Positions 43,902 to 53,205 of a stretch of 64,000 nt of DNA are shown in pieces. The notes under the pieces are model-generated. The model was not told the DNA's origin and ran no database searches. It saw only the letters and a program-made list of their open reading frames with translations. Each line of letters opens with the position of its first letter. The stretch's first letter is position 1. The stretch is taken from positions 1-64,000 of the forward strand of contig JNSD01000012.1 of NCBI GenBank assembly GCA_000754445.1, in the 5' to 3' direction. The translations under genes were made by a program, and so were the position numbers. Origin of the DNA: an actinobacterium acMicro-4 (GTDB lineage: Bacteria; Actinomycetota; Actinomycetes; Actinomycetales; Microbacteriaceae).

Positions 43902-44378
43902 ATGATTCTCCTGCTGCTGGCCGCCCTACTGGGTGGAGTACTGATGCCCCCCGCACCGCCCGCGGTGTGGGAATGGCCCACCGAGGGGCCACACCGTATC
44001 CTGCGGGATTTCCAGGCCCCGGCCACCCCGTGGGGGGCTGGCCATCGCGGACTGGACCTTCAGGCCACTGGCCCCACCGTCGTGGCACCGCTTGGCGGAG
44101 TGGTGTCCTTTAGTGGTGACGTTGTTGACCGCGGGGTACTCGCCATTACCGGACCCGGCGGCGAACGGGTGAGCCTCGAGCCGGTGACCTCCGAGTTGCG
44201 AAGCGGCGACTGGGTCCAGAGAGGTGAGCCGATCGCGGAACTCCAGGGTGGCCACTGCCCGCAGTTGTGTCTTCACCTCGGCCTGCGTGTCGGCGATAGC
44301 TATCGCTCACCCCGACTGGAGCTTGGGGTGGGCCTCAGAGCAGTCCTGCTCCCGTGGGAAACTCAGGCTCTCGGGTGA
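43902..44378 (+). CDS. Secreted M23-like endopeptidase-fold protein
   Basis: A 158-residue exported LytM-fold protein. Signal peptide residues 1-20 ([15 protein letters not shown]). The first zinc site is kept (GHRGLDLQA, His48 and Asp52). The HxH motif is replaced by CLHLGLR: Cys123 stands where the first His is usual, while His125, the zinc ligand, remains. CLHxGL forms also occur in other actinobacterial M23 proteins (recollection), so this may be a distinct, possibly regulatory, subgroup. The start is the ATG just before the hydrophobic stretch. The end overlaps xerC by 16 bases. Confidence 0.8.
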   Translation: MILLLLAALLGGVLMPPAPPAVWEWPTEGPHRILRDFQAPATPWGAGHRGLDLQATGPTVVAPLGGVVSFSGDVVDRGVLAITGPGGERVSLEPVTSELRSGDWVQRGEPIAELQGGHCPQLCLHLGLRVGDSYRSPRLELGVGLRAVLLPWETQALG

Positions 44379-45268
44379 GCCTGCTTATAGGCAGCACTCA
44401 AGCGCTCGGTGGACACGTGAGTATAAATCTGGGTGGTGCCAAGAGACGCGTGTCCCAGAAGTTCTTGAACACTGCGCAAATCTGCACCGCCATCGAGCAG
44501 ATGGGTGGCCGCCGTGTGACGCAGAGTGTGGGGGCCAACCGGTCCAGTGCCCGGATACTGCGACAGGATCGCTGCCACCACCTGATACACACTCCGTGCC
44601 CCCAAAGCTTTCCCGGTAGTCGCCACAAAAACATTCGGGGAATCGCCGGCGGTGACCAGTGAGGGTCGTCCAGAGAGCAGGTAGCGATTCAGGGCTCGCG
44701 CGGCAGGAATGCCAAAGGGCACCACGCGCTCCTTGTTGCCTTTACCCACTACCAGCACTGTCCGCTCAGCCAGGCTGAGATTGTCCAGACGAAGCCCCAC
44801 TAGTTCGCTGACCCGAATCGCTGTGGCGTAAAGGACCTCGACCATGGCCCAATCGCGAAGGGCAACGGGGTCTTCGGTGTCAGCCCTGGCGATCAGGGCT
44901 GACAGAATCTCGTCCATCTGAGTGCGCCCCATGACTCGTGGTAGCGAACTCGACGAAGCGGGCGTGCGCAACCGAGCAGCAATATCGCCTCTGGTGTGAC
45001 CGTGGCTCACAAGCCAAGCACTAAAGCGCTTGAGCGCAGAGACTTTCCGCCGGAGGGTTGCACCTGCAACCCCGGCCTCAGCCTGTGACCACACCCAAGA
45101 GCGAGCGAGCTCCAGATCACACTCCACGGTCTGGCTGACTCTTTCCTCCTCGGCAAAAGCAACGAACTGCGCGATATCGGAGGAATAAGCCCTGAGCGTG
45201 TTCTCCGAGAGGGTGCGCCCGACTAGTCCCTCATCGAGGTAGAGGGCAAGCGCGCGACGAAGATCCAT
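44363..45268 (-). CDS. xerC: Tyrosine recombinase XerC
   Basis: Resolves chromosome dimers at dif with XerD. The 301-residue protein has an N-terminal SAM-like core-binding domain ([17 protein letters not shown]) and a C-terminal catalytic domain with Arg in [10 protein letters not shown], Lys in [34 protein letters not shown] with the nucleophile Tyr, and Arg after it. The set is complete. Location near dprA and a normal length favour XerC over a phage integrase. Confidence 0.92.
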   Translation of the reverse strand: MDLRRALALYLDEGLVGRTLSENTLRAYSSDIAQFVAFAEEERVSQTVECDLELARSWVWSQAEAGVAGATLRRKVSALKRFSAWLVSHGHTRGDIAARLRTPASSSSLPRVMGRTQMDEILSALIARADTEDPVALRDWAMVEVLYATAIRVSELVGLRLDNLSLAERTVLVVGKGNKERVVPFGIPAARALNRYLLSGRPSLVTAGDSPNVFVATTGKALGARSVYQVVAAILSQYPGTGPVGPHTLRHTAATHLLDGGADLRSVQELLGHASLGTTQIYTHVSTERLSAAYKQAHPRA

Positions 45269-45321
45269 ACTCCCTAGCTTGCGCTCTTGTTACCAGCGCT
45301 TGGCGCAGACACGCCACCGCA

Positions 45322-46263
45322 CTAGAAGCCAGACTGTTCGCAATCACTTGCTCGGTTGAACTCAGAATTCTTGTTGGAGAACATTTCTCGACGTTGCTCG
45401 GCGGTCATCGCCGTAATCCCGGCGAGGCCCGCCGCGTCGTAGTGCGTTATTTCACCGCTGTCTTCCAACGGAACCGTAGAAAAGACCAGCTGATCTGGAT
45501 AAACGTGGACGAGGGAGGCAGAGAGGCCACCGGGCACCGCGCTCAAAATTGTTCCCTTTATGCCCAGTAAGTCAATGGTGTAACAGCTAGCAGCGCAGAC
45601 AGACACCGGGACACCGGCAAAGGTGGAGAACGTCGAGTAGTGCAGGTGCCCCGCCAGGAGGCCGCGAACATCGGTTCCCTCGATGACCCGGGCAAGTGCC
45701 CCTTGGTCCTGGAGTTCGATCACCCCCATCAACTCAATCGGGGTGGGAATCGGTGGGTGGTGAAGAGCGAGAATGGTGCCCTTCGGTGCTGGACTCGCAA
45801 GCTCGTTGCCGAGCCACTCCAGCTGGGCTGGAGTGAGCTCACCGTGGTGATAACCGGGCACAGACGTGTCAAGAGCGATCACTCGCAGGCCATCAAGATC
45901 AAACACTCGGTCTTGGGGCTCTGCTGTGGCAGGGCCACCAAAGAGCACCTCCGAGAAGGGTTCACGCTCATCGTGATTTCCCATGACCCAGACCACTGGT
46001 GCCCCTAGCTGGAGAGCGAAAGGCTCGACCAGCTCTCGCAAGCGAAGGTAAGCACCGCTCTCAGCGCGATCCGCTAGATCCCCGGTGAACACAAGAGCGT
46101 CAACCTGTTGGCCACTGGCGACGAGTCGTTCTAGGAGCCTGCGAAGCGGGGTGTCGGAGTCAATGGAGCCAAACAACCTGCGCCCATCGAGTAGATGGGT
46201 GTCCGAAATGTGCACAAGGACCCGCTCTGCTGAGGGGTGTTGGCTAAAGCTCGACACCAGCAC
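45322..46263 (-). CDS. Metallophosphoesterase (CpdA-like cyclic nucleotide phosphodiesterase)
   Basis: A 313-residue calcineurin-like phosphoesterase. Motifs run in order: DTHLLDG (I), FTGDLADRAE (II), VMGNHDERE (III), LALHHPPIPTP (IV) and GLLAGHLHYS (V). The set matches CpdA-like class III cyclic nucleotide phosphodiesterases. No adenylate cyclase is in the window, so cAMP is an inferred substrate. The GTG start is three bases after the dprA stop. Its placement between dprA and xerC is unusual. Confidence 0.87.
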   Translation of the reverse strand: MLVSSFSQHPSAERVLVHISDTHLLDGRRLFGSIDSDTPLRRLLERLVASGQQVDALVFTGDLADRAESGAYLRLRELVEPFALQLGAPVVWVMGNHDEREPFSEVLFGGPATAEPQDRVFDLDGLRVIALDTSVPGYHHGELTPAQLEWLGNELASPAPKGTILALHHPPIPTPIELMGVIELQDQGALARVIEGTDVRGLLAGHLHYSTFSTFAGVPVSVCAASCYTIDLLGIKGTILSAVPGGLSASLVHVYPDQLVFSTVPLEDSGEITHYDAAGLAGITAMTAEQRREMFSNKNSEFNRASDCEQSGF

Positions 46264-46266
46264 ACT

Positions 46267-47238
46267 TTATACCTCGGTGGAGAAACCCGGTGCTCCATCC
46301 CCCAACCACGCAAGATCCCGAGGTTCGCTTAACACGCCAGCCGATTGTTCCCGAACCAATCGCCAGCAGCCAGCACTCAATGGATCAGTCCAGCGACCGG
46401 GCACGACAACGACCTCCCGTCCAAGCGCTGCCCCGTGGTGGGCCGTGTTTAGAGCCCCCGAGCGATGCGCAGCCTCAACCACGACCAGCACGGATGACAG
46501 AGCAGCGATCAACCGATTACGCTCTAAGAATCGCCAGGGCGCGGGTCGAACTCCGCAGGGTGCCTCCGCCACCACAACACCGGCACGTGCAATACGGGCA
46601 AACATGCCGAGGTTCTCCGCTGGATAAAGACGATCAAGCCCTCCGGCCACAACAGCAACGGTGGGAATACTCCGCTCCAGTGCTGCCTGATGGGCCGCGG
46701 TATCAATCCCGATAGCCCCACCGGAGATCACACCCCGCTCCCCCAGAACGGCCGGCACCACCAGAGAGCGCGTTGCGCTCACCCCGGTGGGGCTTGCCCT
46801 GCGACTACCGACGACACCGATCCAGGCGCGGGTTGCCTGAAGCAGGGCACTCTCACCCAGAACCCAGAGGCTTAGCGGTTGGTGGTCCCCTAGATCCGCC
46901 AGTGCGGCTGGCCATTCTCTGTCGTTCTCGCCCAGAACCCGCACACCGCTCGCGGCCCCAGTGGCCAACGAGAGCGCTGTTTGCTCGGTGGAATCCCGGG
47001 CTCGCCAACTGGTGATCTGGGTGGTGAGTGACTCATCACTGTCGATGAGCCCCGATAGTGAGAGCACTATCACGCGTGGAGAGTCGCGACTGCGCAGACG
47101 CTCGAGTGCGCCCACAAGCCCCTCCGCTTGGCAGAAGGCGTACGCGAAGCGATCCCCCGGATCGGCGCAGAGCCCCCAGGATGTTCGTGCGGCAACCTCG
47201 AGGGCATCCATGCCACCAGCATGAGGGTTGAGCGTCAC
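46267..47238 (-). CDS. dprA: DNA processing protein DprA
   Basis: DprA loads RecA on incoming single-stranded DNA in natural transformation. The 323-residue protein has a helical N-terminal region and a Rossmann fold from about residue 130: WIGVVGSRRASPTGV, VISGGAIGIDTAAHQAAL, VVAGGLDRLYPAENL and the basic PWRFLERNRLIAALSSVLVVVEA. The YifB/ComM gene that often precedes dprA is absent. No com pilus genes are in the window, so competence cannot be assumed. Confidence 0.92.
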   Translation of the reverse strand: MTLNPHAGGMDALEVAARTSWGLCADPGDRFAYAFCQAEGLVGALERLRSRDSPRVIVLSLSGLIDSDESLTTQITSWRARDSTEQTALSLATGAASGVRVLGENDREWPAALADLGDHQPLSLWVLGESALLQATRAWIGVVGSRRASPTGVSATRSLVVPAVLGERGVISGGAIGIDTAAHQAALERSIPTVAVVAGGLDRLYPAENLGMFARIARAGVVVAEAPCGVRPAPWRFLERNRLIAALSSVLVVVEAAHRSGALNTAHHGAALGREVVVVPGRWTDPLSAGCWRLVREQSAGVLSEPRDLAWLGDGAPGFSTEV

Positions 47239-47297
47239 CGGGACGCGGTTGACATAGAGACCGAGGAAAAACCCAGGCTGGCAAGAGCAGTGGACAA

Positions 47298-47621
47298 CTA
47301 TTCGTCGAGAGCGAGTTCCTTGGGAAGCTTGAGTTCTTTCCTGCCGAGCTCCTCGACGTTGATGTCCTTAAAGGTCAACACCTTGACCGATTTCACGAAA
47401 CGATCAGAGCGATAGACATCCCACACCCAGACATCGGTGAGGGTGAGCTCGAAATAGAAGTCATTACCGCGTTCACGGACTTCCTGGTGAACTTCGTTTG
47501 CAAGATAGAAACGGCGCTCGGTTTCGACCACATACTGGAACTGGGAGACGATATCGCGATACTCCCGATAGAGGGAGAGCTCAGCTTCCCTGTCGTAGTC
47601 GTCAAAATCTTCCGGTTCCAT
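47298..47621 (-). CDS. DUF2469 family protein
   Basis: A 107-residue actinobacterial protein, mainly acidic, with the conserved segments LSLYREYRDIV, FQYVVETERRFYLANEV and VWVWDVYRSDRFV. Its ATG lies nine bases after TAGACT (47636-47631). In most actinobacteria it stands between rnhB and yraN; here yraN and yifB are missing and dprA follows directly. Function unknown. Confidence 0.9.
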   Translation of the reverse strand: MEPEDFDDYDREAELSLYREYRDIVSQFQYVVETERRFYLANEVHQEVRERGNDFYFELTLTDVWVWDVYRSDRFVKSVKVLTFKDINVEELGRKELKLPKELALDE

Positions 47622-47655
47622 GGTGGGCTTAGTCTAGCTCTCTCGGCAAAACCAC

Positions 47656-48252
47656 TTACAGTCGAATCCAACTGGGCCGGTGTTCCGGGGTGAGGCCGTG
47701 GCGCCTGATGGCCTCTTTGTGGGAAGCACTGCCATAGCCTTTGTGGCTCTCAAACCCGTACTGCGGATACTCCTTGGCGAGAGACACCATGTGTTCATCG
47801 CGATACACCTTCGCCACCACCGAGGCTGCGGCGACCGAAACGCAGTCACGGTCTGCCTTTTCTCTGGTCACAACCCGCAGGGGATGTGGCAGATGTTTGG
47901 TGACGTAATCGACGCTCCCATCCAGAAGTAAGACGGAGTGGCCGATGGCAACCCCCCGGGTGGCCAAGGATAAGAGCCCGCGCACCACCGCGATACCCAG
48001 AGCGTTGTTGATGCCCTCGGTGTCGACCTCGGCTGCACTGGCCTCCCCCAGAGCGTGATGCGGGAACACCTCCCGAACTGCTGTGGCAACAGGCCCGCGG
48101 CGTTTTTCGGTAATGGCCTTCGAGTCATAGAGACCCTCGGGCCAAGTCTCGATGCTGGGATCCCACACGACGAGCCCCGCGACCACTGGGCCGGCCAGGG
48201 GCCCACGGCCCACCTCGTCACAGCCGATGACGCTGGTGGCACCCTGGGCCAC
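47656..48252 (-). CDS. rnhB: Ribonuclease HII
   Basis: Removes RNA from RNA-DNA hybrids, including single ribonucleotides. The 198-residue protein starts near GCDEVGRGPLAGPVVAG with the catalytic Asp-Glu pair; further catalytic Asp residues are in LLLDGSVDY and KADRDCVSVAAASVVAKVYRD. The only usual start codon in frame after the preceding stop is GTG 48252, so the N-terminus is short. It is 30 bases downstream of lepB and probably co-transcribed. Confidence 0.93.
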   Translation of the reverse strand: MAQGATSVIGCDEVGRGPLAGPVVAGLVVWDPSIETWPEGLYDSKAITEKRRGPVATAVREVFPHHALGEASAAEVDTEGINNALGIAVVRGLLSLATRGVAIGHSVLLLDGSVDYVTKHLPHPLRVVTREKADRDCVSVAAASVVAKVYRDEHMVSLAKEYPQYGFESHKGYGSASHKEAIRRHGLTPEHRPSWIRL

Positions 48253-48281
48253 CAGCCGGTGTTCGAACTCGAGCGTGGGCT

Positions 48282-49019
48282 CTACTCTGGTGACCGTGAG
48301 GGGTCCCTCGATTCAATACCCTCGAACGTTTCCGGATAGTTGCCAAGCCACTGCCAACGCTCGGAGGGCCAAGAAATCACAAAAGCACGGCCAACGACAT
48401 TCTCCACGGGGACAAAGCCGCCACCCGGCTTGTCGGTATTACGCCTCGAATCTGCCGAGTTATAGCGGTTGTCTCCCATGACCCAGAGGGATCCCTCTGG
48501 CACGGTGACGCTGAAGTCTTCGCTACTGACCTTGTTGACACCCTCGGGCAAGGACAGATATGGCTCGGACAGGGGAACACCGTTGACGGTCATGGCGCCT
48601 AGTTCATCACAGCACTCGACGGTGTCACCGGGCAGCCCAATAACGCGTTTGACCAAGTGCTCGTTGTCATTGGGGCTCGAGAGCCCCACCACCATCGAGA
48701 GGCCATTCAGGACACGAGAGAGCGGGTCGTTTTCACTGACACCGACCTGCAGAGAGAGCCAACCACCAGGATCCACAAAAACCACGACATCCCCCCGCTC
48801 CAGAGGGAACACCCTCGGAGTGAGCTGGCTCACGATGATGCGGTCGTCGCGAGCAAGCGTCGATTCCATGGATTCGGTCGGGATATAGAACGAGCGAATC
48901 AGAAAGGTCTTGATCAGAAACGAGACCACAAGCGCCGCAATGACGATAAATACGAGATCGCGCAGCAGAACGACCAGGGTTCTCGAGAATGAACGCTCTG
49001 AACTCACCGGAGGGACCAC
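48282..49019 (-). CDS. lepB: Signal peptidase I
   Basis: Membrane serine protease that removes Sec/Tat signal peptides. One N-terminal helix (LVFIVIAALVVSFLI) is followed by the catalytic Ser in IPTESMESTL, RGDVVVFVDPG, the general-base Lys in VKRVIGLPGD and GDNRYNSADSR. The 245-residue length is normal. The rplS-lepB-rnhB-DUF2469 order is typical of actinobacteria. Confidence 0.94.
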   Translation of the reverse strand: MVPPVSSERSFSRTLVVLLRDLVFIVIAALVVSFLIKTFLIRSFYIPTESMESTLARDDRIIVSQLTPRVFPLERGDVVVFVDPGGWLSLQVGVSENDPLSRVLNGLSMVVGLSSPNDNEHLVKRVIGLPGDTVECCDELGAMTVNGVPLSEPYLSLPEGVNKVSSEDFSVTVPEGSLWVMGDNRYNSADSRRNTDKPGGGFVPVENVVGRAFVISWPSERWQWLGNYPETFEGIESRDPSRSPE

Positions 49020-49103
49020 CGGGCACTCAGTGCACGCGCCACGATGCCCCCACTTCCTTCACTGTGTTCCCACCAGTGTGGCAGGACTCGCCTGAAGCGA
49101 GGC

Positions 49104-49451
49104 TTAGGAGTCGCGCTTTTCGCGAATCTTTGCCTTCTTGCCGCGCAGTGAACGCAAGTAGTAGAGCTTGGCGCGACGAACGTCACCGCGGGAGACAACC
49201 TCAATGTGGTCGATAACCGGGGAGTGCAGAGGGAACGTGCGCTCCACGCCAACCTGGAAGCTAATCTTGCGCACAGTGAAGGATTCCTTCACGCCGTGAC
49301 CGGTGCGACTAATCACCACACCTTGGAACACCTGAATACGAGAGCGGGTGCCTTCCACGATGTTGACGTGGACTTTGACGGTGTCACCGGCGCGGAAGTC
49401 CGGAATGTCACTGCGAAGGCTTGCTGCATCGACGAAATCTAGGGTTTGCAT
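49104..49451 (-). CDS. rplS: 50S ribosomal protein L19
   Basis: Large-subunit protein at the 30S-50S interface. The 115-residue protein has [29 protein letters not shown] and the C-terminal [16 protein letters not shown] 49451 fits the family length; the ORF's upstream extension to 49589 is not conserved. The upstream region has TTGACA at 49513-49508 on the minus strand as a possible -35, though no well-spaced -10 is evident. First gene before lepB. Confidence 0.96.
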   Translation of the reverse strand: MQTLDFVDAASLRSDIPDFRAGDTVKVHVNIVEGTRSRIQVFQGVVISRTGHGVKESFTVRKISFQVGVERTFPLHSPVIDHIEVVSRGDVRRAKLYYLRSLRGKKAKIREKRDS

Positions 49452-49543
49452 GTCTGAATCACTCTCTGCGCCGCCACAGGTCGCACGCGAATAATGGACT
49501 AAAGCTGTCAATGCCCCCGCCTGATGGCGGTGTGCTACTCCCC

Positions 49544-49596
49544 TGTGGCAGAGGCGCACTGTGGCACAAGGACTAAGTCTGCCACACAATGTGGCG
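49544..49596. promoter_or_regulatory. Cluster of TGTGGC/GCCACA motifs between rplS and the TetR gene
   Basis: Four copies of the half-site lie here: TGTGGCA at 49544, TGTGGCA at 49560, TGCCACA at 49580 and TGTGGCG at 49590. The last two make a perfect palindrome, GCCACA-CAA-TGTGGC (49581-49595). This is the size of a TetR-type operator and sits just upstream of the TetR gene's possible TAGGCT -10 (49615-49620). Alternatively, in the rplS direction the palindrome would form a hairpin far upstream. Confidence 0.5.
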
Positions 49597-49664
49597 ACTG
49601 GCTATTTCGCCGACTAGGCTCTCTCTATCCCAGACCGGGCGAACCAATTGATTGTGAGATCACT

Positions 49665-50297
49665 ATGGACACCTCCCACGAAGTCCTGAACCTTCGCACC
49701 ACCCCCATCCAGCAGCGCGGCAGCGACCGTATGCAGAGTCTGTTGGACGCAGCCGCTGTTCTCATCGACGAAGACGGCATTGATGGAGTTACCACCACCG
49801 CCGTTGCTTACCGCAGCCGCTCGTCCGTTGGCGTCTTGTATCGGTATTTCCCCAACGTTGACAGCCTCTTGAAGGCCCTTGCGCAGCGAAACATGCAGCG
49901 CTTCATGGACCGTATTCAAGGAGGCGCGGACCGCGCAAACCTCCCGCCCTGGGCCGCCTGGGACAACACCTTCGGCTCCTACGTAGACATGTATCGCCAC
50001 GAACCAGGTTTTCGCCACCTCGGCTTTGGCGACATCATCACCGCGCGGTTTTTAGGCGATGAGTTCACCAACACAACCGTTGTTGCTCGAATTTTTGCCC
50101 AGATGCTCTCCGAGGAACACACTGTCCCAGTGACTGACTCGATGCTCTTTCATCTAGACGTGGCGGTTGCTATGGCTGTGGCGATTGTGCACCGCGCATT
50201 TCTTTATGACCCGAAGGGTGACGAAAGGTTCATCGAGGAAGCCAGGAAGATGGTCGGCGCCTACCTGCGCGCCGAGATTCCGATGACTTCCGAGTGA
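49665..50297 (+). CDS. TetR-family transcriptional regulator
   Basis: A 210-residue regulator. The DNA-binding domain is residues 18-65, with SLLDAAAVLIDEDGIDGVTT then SRSSVGVLYRYFPNVDSLLKAL as the helix-turn-helix. The C-terminal domain binds an unknown ligand. It overlaps map by four bases, so it should be made with it, and probably controls its own promoter through the nearby palindrome. ATG 49665 was chosen from the family N-terminus; no clear ribosome-binding site is seen. Confidence 0.88.
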   Translation: MDTSHEVLNLRTTPIQQRGSDRMQSLLDAAAVLIDEDGIDGVTTTAVAYRSRSSVGVLYRYFPNVDSLLKALAQRNMQRFMDRIQGGADRANLPPWAAWDNTFGSYVDMYRHEPGFRHLGFGDIITARFLGDEFTNTTVVARIFAQMLSEEHTVPVTDSMLFHLDVAVAMAVAIVHRAFLYDPKGDERFIEEARKMVGAYLRAEIPMTSE

Positions 50298-51061
50298 TTC
50301 AGCGCCATTCTCCAGCCCGCATCGAAGAGATGCGGGCTGTAGGCGCGTTTGTCGGCTCCGTCTTGAGCGCTCTCGAGAGCGCTGCCAAGCCAGGGGTTTC
50401 ACTGGTAGAGCTTGATGCCCTCGCCCACGACATGATCCGCCAGGCAGGTGCGACTAGTTGCTATATCGATTACCACCCGTCCTTTGGCGGGTCCCCCTTT
50501 GGCAAGGTGCTCTGCACCTCGGTCAATGACGCGGCGCTCCATGGCTTGCCCTATGACTATGACCTTCAGAGTGGTGACCTTCTCTCGCTGGACTTCGCAG
50601 TGAACCTGGGTGGCTGGGTTGCCGACTCCGCGGTCAGCCTCATTGTTGGAACTCCCGCGACAGCGGAAGACCAACGCCTGATTGACGTGTGTGAGGAAGC
50701 GCTCGAGGCCGGGATTGCCGCAGCCGTTGCCGGCAACCGCCTCGGAGACATCTCCCACGCGATTGGCGCGGTCGCTAAAGCCCACGGTTTTGAGGTGAAC
50801 ACCGACTTTGGCGGCCACGGGGTGGGTCGCACCATGCACGAAAACCCCTCAATCCCCAACGACGGCATGCCAGGACAGGGCCCGAAACTACAACCCGGAA
50901 TGGTGTTTGCCATCGAACCGTGGCTCATGCACACGACCAGTGAAATCTTTACCGATACCGACGGCTGGACACTGCGCAGCATCGATGGGTCCCGCGCAGC
51001 ACATGTGGAACACACGGTGGTCGTCACCAAAGACGGCCCCTTGGTTCTCACCGCTCGCTAG
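50294..51061 (+). CDS. map: Methionine aminopeptidase, type I
   Basis: Removes the initiator Met from new proteins. The 255-residue enzyme has the metal ligands in LLSLDFAV (Asp), WVADSAVS (Asp), [12 protein letters not shown] (His), AIEPWL (Glu) and VEHTVVV (Glu), plus [10 protein letters not shown] with the catalytic His. It has no N-terminal zinc-finger extension. The GTG start overlaps the TetR stop. The linkage to a regulator suggests this is a second, regulated map copy; a housekeeping copy would be elsewhere. Confidence 0.92.
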   Translation: MIQRHSPARIEEMRAVGAFVGSVLSALESAAKPGVSLVELDALAHDMIRQAGATSCYIDYHPSFGGSPFGKVLCTSVNDAALHGLPYDYDLQSGDLLSLDFAVNLGGWVADSAVSLIVGTPATAEDQRLIDVCEEALEAGIAAAVAGNRLGDISHAIGAVAKAHGFEVNTDFGGHGVGRTMHENPSIPNDGMPGQGPKLQPGMVFAIEPWLMHTTSEIFTDTDGWTLRSIDGSRAAHVEHTVVVTKDGPLVLTAR

Positions 51062-51738
51062 TCGGAGAGTAAATCCGGTCGCATCCGCTGTGTGCGGGCC
51101 ACCGACTGCTCATGGCGCCACTGGCGAATTTGCTCGTGGTGTCCCGAGAGCAGTACCTCTGGCACCTCAATCCCGCGCCACGTTCTTGGCTTCGTGTAGG
51201 AGGGGTATTCGACAAGGCCCTCCTCGTGACTCTCTTCAATCAAGGATTCTGGGTTCCCAATCACGCCGGGGACTAAGCGCAACGTCGCCTCCACCATCGC
51301 GACCACCGCAACTTCGCCACCGTTCAGAACATAATCACCGAGGCTCAGCTCGAGGACGGTGTGGGACTGGCTATAGTGCTCGATGACCCGCTGATCAATA
51401 CCCTCATATCGGCCACACGCAAAAACAAGGTGCCCCGCCTGCGCGAGCTCTTTAGCCTGGGCTTGAGTGAACAGTCTCCCCGCGGGGCTTGGCACGACAA
51501 GCACTGAGTCTGTGGTGAGCAAGCGGTCCAACACGACACCCCAGGGCTCCGGGGACATCACCATCCCAGCCCCACCCCCGTAGGGCGTGTCATCGACGCT
51601 GCGGTGAGGGTCTGTGGTGGCATCGCGCAAATCGTGCACGGAAATCTCGACCAGGTTTTTATCCAGCGCTTTGCCAATCAGTGACACGTCTAAGACGTCA
51701 AAGAAGGCGGGGAAAATCGTCACAATATCGATTTTCAC
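51058..51738 (-). CDS. trmD: tRNA (guanine37-N1)-methyltransferase
   Basis: SPOUT methyltransferase making m1G37 in tRNAs, which prevents frameshifting. The 226-residue protein has [26 protein letters not shown], the SAM-binding trefoil knot [12 protein letters not shown] and [13 protein letters not shown], and the C-terminal [19 protein letters not shown] overlaps the rimM stop. Its last four bases overlap map on the opposite strand. Confidence 0.96.
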   Translation of the reverse strand: MKIDIVTIFPAFFDVLDVSLIGKALDKNLVEISVHDLRDATTDPHRSVDDTPYGGGAGMVMSPEPWGVVLDRLLTTDSVLVVPSPAGRLFTQAQAKELAQAGHLVFACGRYEGIDQRVIEHYSQSHTVLELSLGDYVLNGGEVAVVAMVEATLRLVPGVIGNPESLIEESHEEGLVEYPSYTKPRTWRGIEVPEVLLSGHHEQIRQWRHEQSVARTQRMRPDLLSD

Positions 51739-52316
51739 GATGCGCTCTCCTCGTCGAGGGTCTCGAAGAGTCCCCCCGGCGGCGTAATCTCCACCACCCC
51801 GGTGTCGCTATCAACGCGCGGCACGAAAGCTTTCACAAAGGGCAACAGCACCTCAGAGCCACCGGTGTCAATCACCAAGAGGTCTTGAGCGGGGAAGTGC
51901 TCCACTCGCACCACCACCCCCACCTGCACACCATCGCGCTGCACCCTCAAACCCACGAGTTGGTGGTCAAACCAGGCATCGTCCTCCACCGGGCGAATTT
52001 CCGGGTCGTGTTCCACCCACAAAATTGCCTTGACAAGTCCTTCAGCCGCACTGCGATTCTCAACTCCCTCAAAAAATGCCACGGGGCTGCTGTTGACTTC
52101 ACGGACACTAACCAAGGTCAGTGTCTTCCCAAACCAGGGAGATTCGGTGGGAACCTGAAGAGTAAACCTCGCGCCTGGTTGAAAGCGAAGTTCTGGGTCA
52201 TCGGTGTAGAGCTCGAGGCGCAATGCACCCTTGAGACCGTGCGCCTTGACCAAGCGTGCAACGCGCAGTTCAACCCGCTCAGGGCGCGGTGCAGTGGACG
52301 AGGCGTCCGGAGACAT
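51735..52316 (-). CDS. rimM: 16S rRNA processing protein RimM
   Basis: Assists 30S head maturation. The 193-residue protein has the N-terminal RimM domain ([21 protein letters not shown]) and the PRC-barrel domain containing [11 protein letters not shown] and [22 protein letters not shown]. Start overlaps the khpA stop by one base and its stop overlaps trmD, so all three are coupled. Confidence 0.94.
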   Translation of the reverse strand: MSPDASSTAPRPERVELRVARLVKAHGLKGALRLELYTDDPELRFQPGARFTLQVPTESPWFGKTLTLVSVREVNSSPVAFFEGVENRSAAEGLVKAILWVEHDPEIRPVEDDAWFDHQLVGLRVQRDGVQVGVVVRVEHFPAQDLLVIDTGGSEVLLPFVKAFVPRVDSDTGVVEITPPGGLFETLDEESAS

Positions 52317-52552
52317 CAGGAGTCGGTGTCGACGACGTCAACCCGCACTCGCCGACCATCAGCAAGCGCATTAACTACAGTCCGAAGTGCCTTGGCGGTC
52401 CGGCCAGAGCGACCGATTACCCGTCCCAAGTCTTCTGGGTGAACGCGGACCTCAAGGAGTTCCCCCCGGGGAGTGTCCACGAGCGTGACACTGACCTCGT
52501 CCGGGTAATCAACAATCTCCCGGACGAGATGATTCAGTGCACGATCAAGCAT
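52316..52552 (-). CDS. khpA: KH-domain RNA-binding protein
   Basis: A 78-residue single-KH protein (KhpA/YlqC), which with KhpB affects RNA stability and cell length. The GRVIGRSGRTAKALRTVV segment is the GxxG loop. It lies two bases after rpsP, in the standard rpsP-khpA-rimM-trmD order. Confidence 0.94.
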   Translation of the reverse strand: MLDRALNHLVREIVDYPDEVSVTLVDTPRGELLEVRVHPEDLGRVIGRSGRTAKALRTVVNALADGRRVRVDVVDTDS

Positions 52553-52554
52553 TA

Positions 52555-53205
52555 CTATTCAGCCGGCTTTGTCTTGGCCTCGTCGGCAGGCACTTCTTCT
52601 GCAGGCGCTTCTTCGGCAGCCACTTCCGCGGCCGGAGCTTCCTCAACAGCAGCCTCTTCGGCTACTTCCTCGGCCACTGGAGCTTCCCCAGCTACTGCGT
52701 CCTCTGCTGGAGCCTCTGCTGGAGACGCTGCTGGAGCTTCAGCTACGACCTCGTCTGCAACGGGGGCGTCCGCAACAACCTCAGCAACGACGGCCTCAGC
52801 GGGTGCGGCGTCCTGGACAGGAGCGGCGGCGGGAGCTTCCTGGGCGGGAGCCTTGACGACCTTGGGGCGAAGGACTGGCTTCTTCTTGGTGTCAGCCTTG
52901 AATTCTGCCTTGGGCTCCGCCATCTGAACGGTGTTCTTAGCGTTCTTGTCTCCCTTGAAGGTGCCCCAGTCGCCGGTGAGCTTCAGGAGTGCGCGAACCT
53001 GCTCGGTGGGCTGGGCGCCAACGCCTAGCCAGTACTGAGCGCGGTCAGAGCTGACCTCAATGACCGAGGGGTTCTCGGTGGGGTGATACTTGCCAATTTC
53101 TTCAATGACGCGTCCATCGCGCTTGGTGCGCGAGTCGGCAACGACGATGCGGTAATAGGGGGCACGGATTTTTCCCATGCGCTTCAAACGAATTTTTACA
53201 GCCAC
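52555..53205 (-). CDS. rpsP: 30S ribosomal protein S16 with long acidic tail
   Basis: Residues 1-85 are canonical S16 ([28 protein letters not shown] start, [13 protein letters not shown]). Residues 95-216 are an added Ala/Glu/Val/Pro-rich low-complexity tail, strongly acidic. Long tails occur in some actinobacterial S16 proteins. It contrasts with the basic tail of S2 in this window. GTG start with CTGGAGAAAC upstream. First gene of rpsP-khpA-rimM-trmD. Confidence 0.95.
   Translation of the reverse strand: MAVKIRLKRMGKIRAPYYRIVVADSRTKRDGRVIEEIGKYHPTENPSVIEVSSDRAQYWLGVGAQPTEQVRALLKLTGDWGTFKGDKNAKNTVQMAEPKAEFKADTKKKPVLRPKVVKAPAQEAPAAAPVQDAAPAEAVVAEVVADAPVADEVVAEAPAASPAEAPAEDAVAGEAPVAEEVAEEAAVEEAPAAEVAAEEAPAEEVPADEAKTKPAE

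Noticed and set aside
44363..45268. Phage or genomic-island integrase
   Set aside because: Sequence, length and neighbourhood fit housekeeping XerC; no attachment repeats or cargo genes are present.
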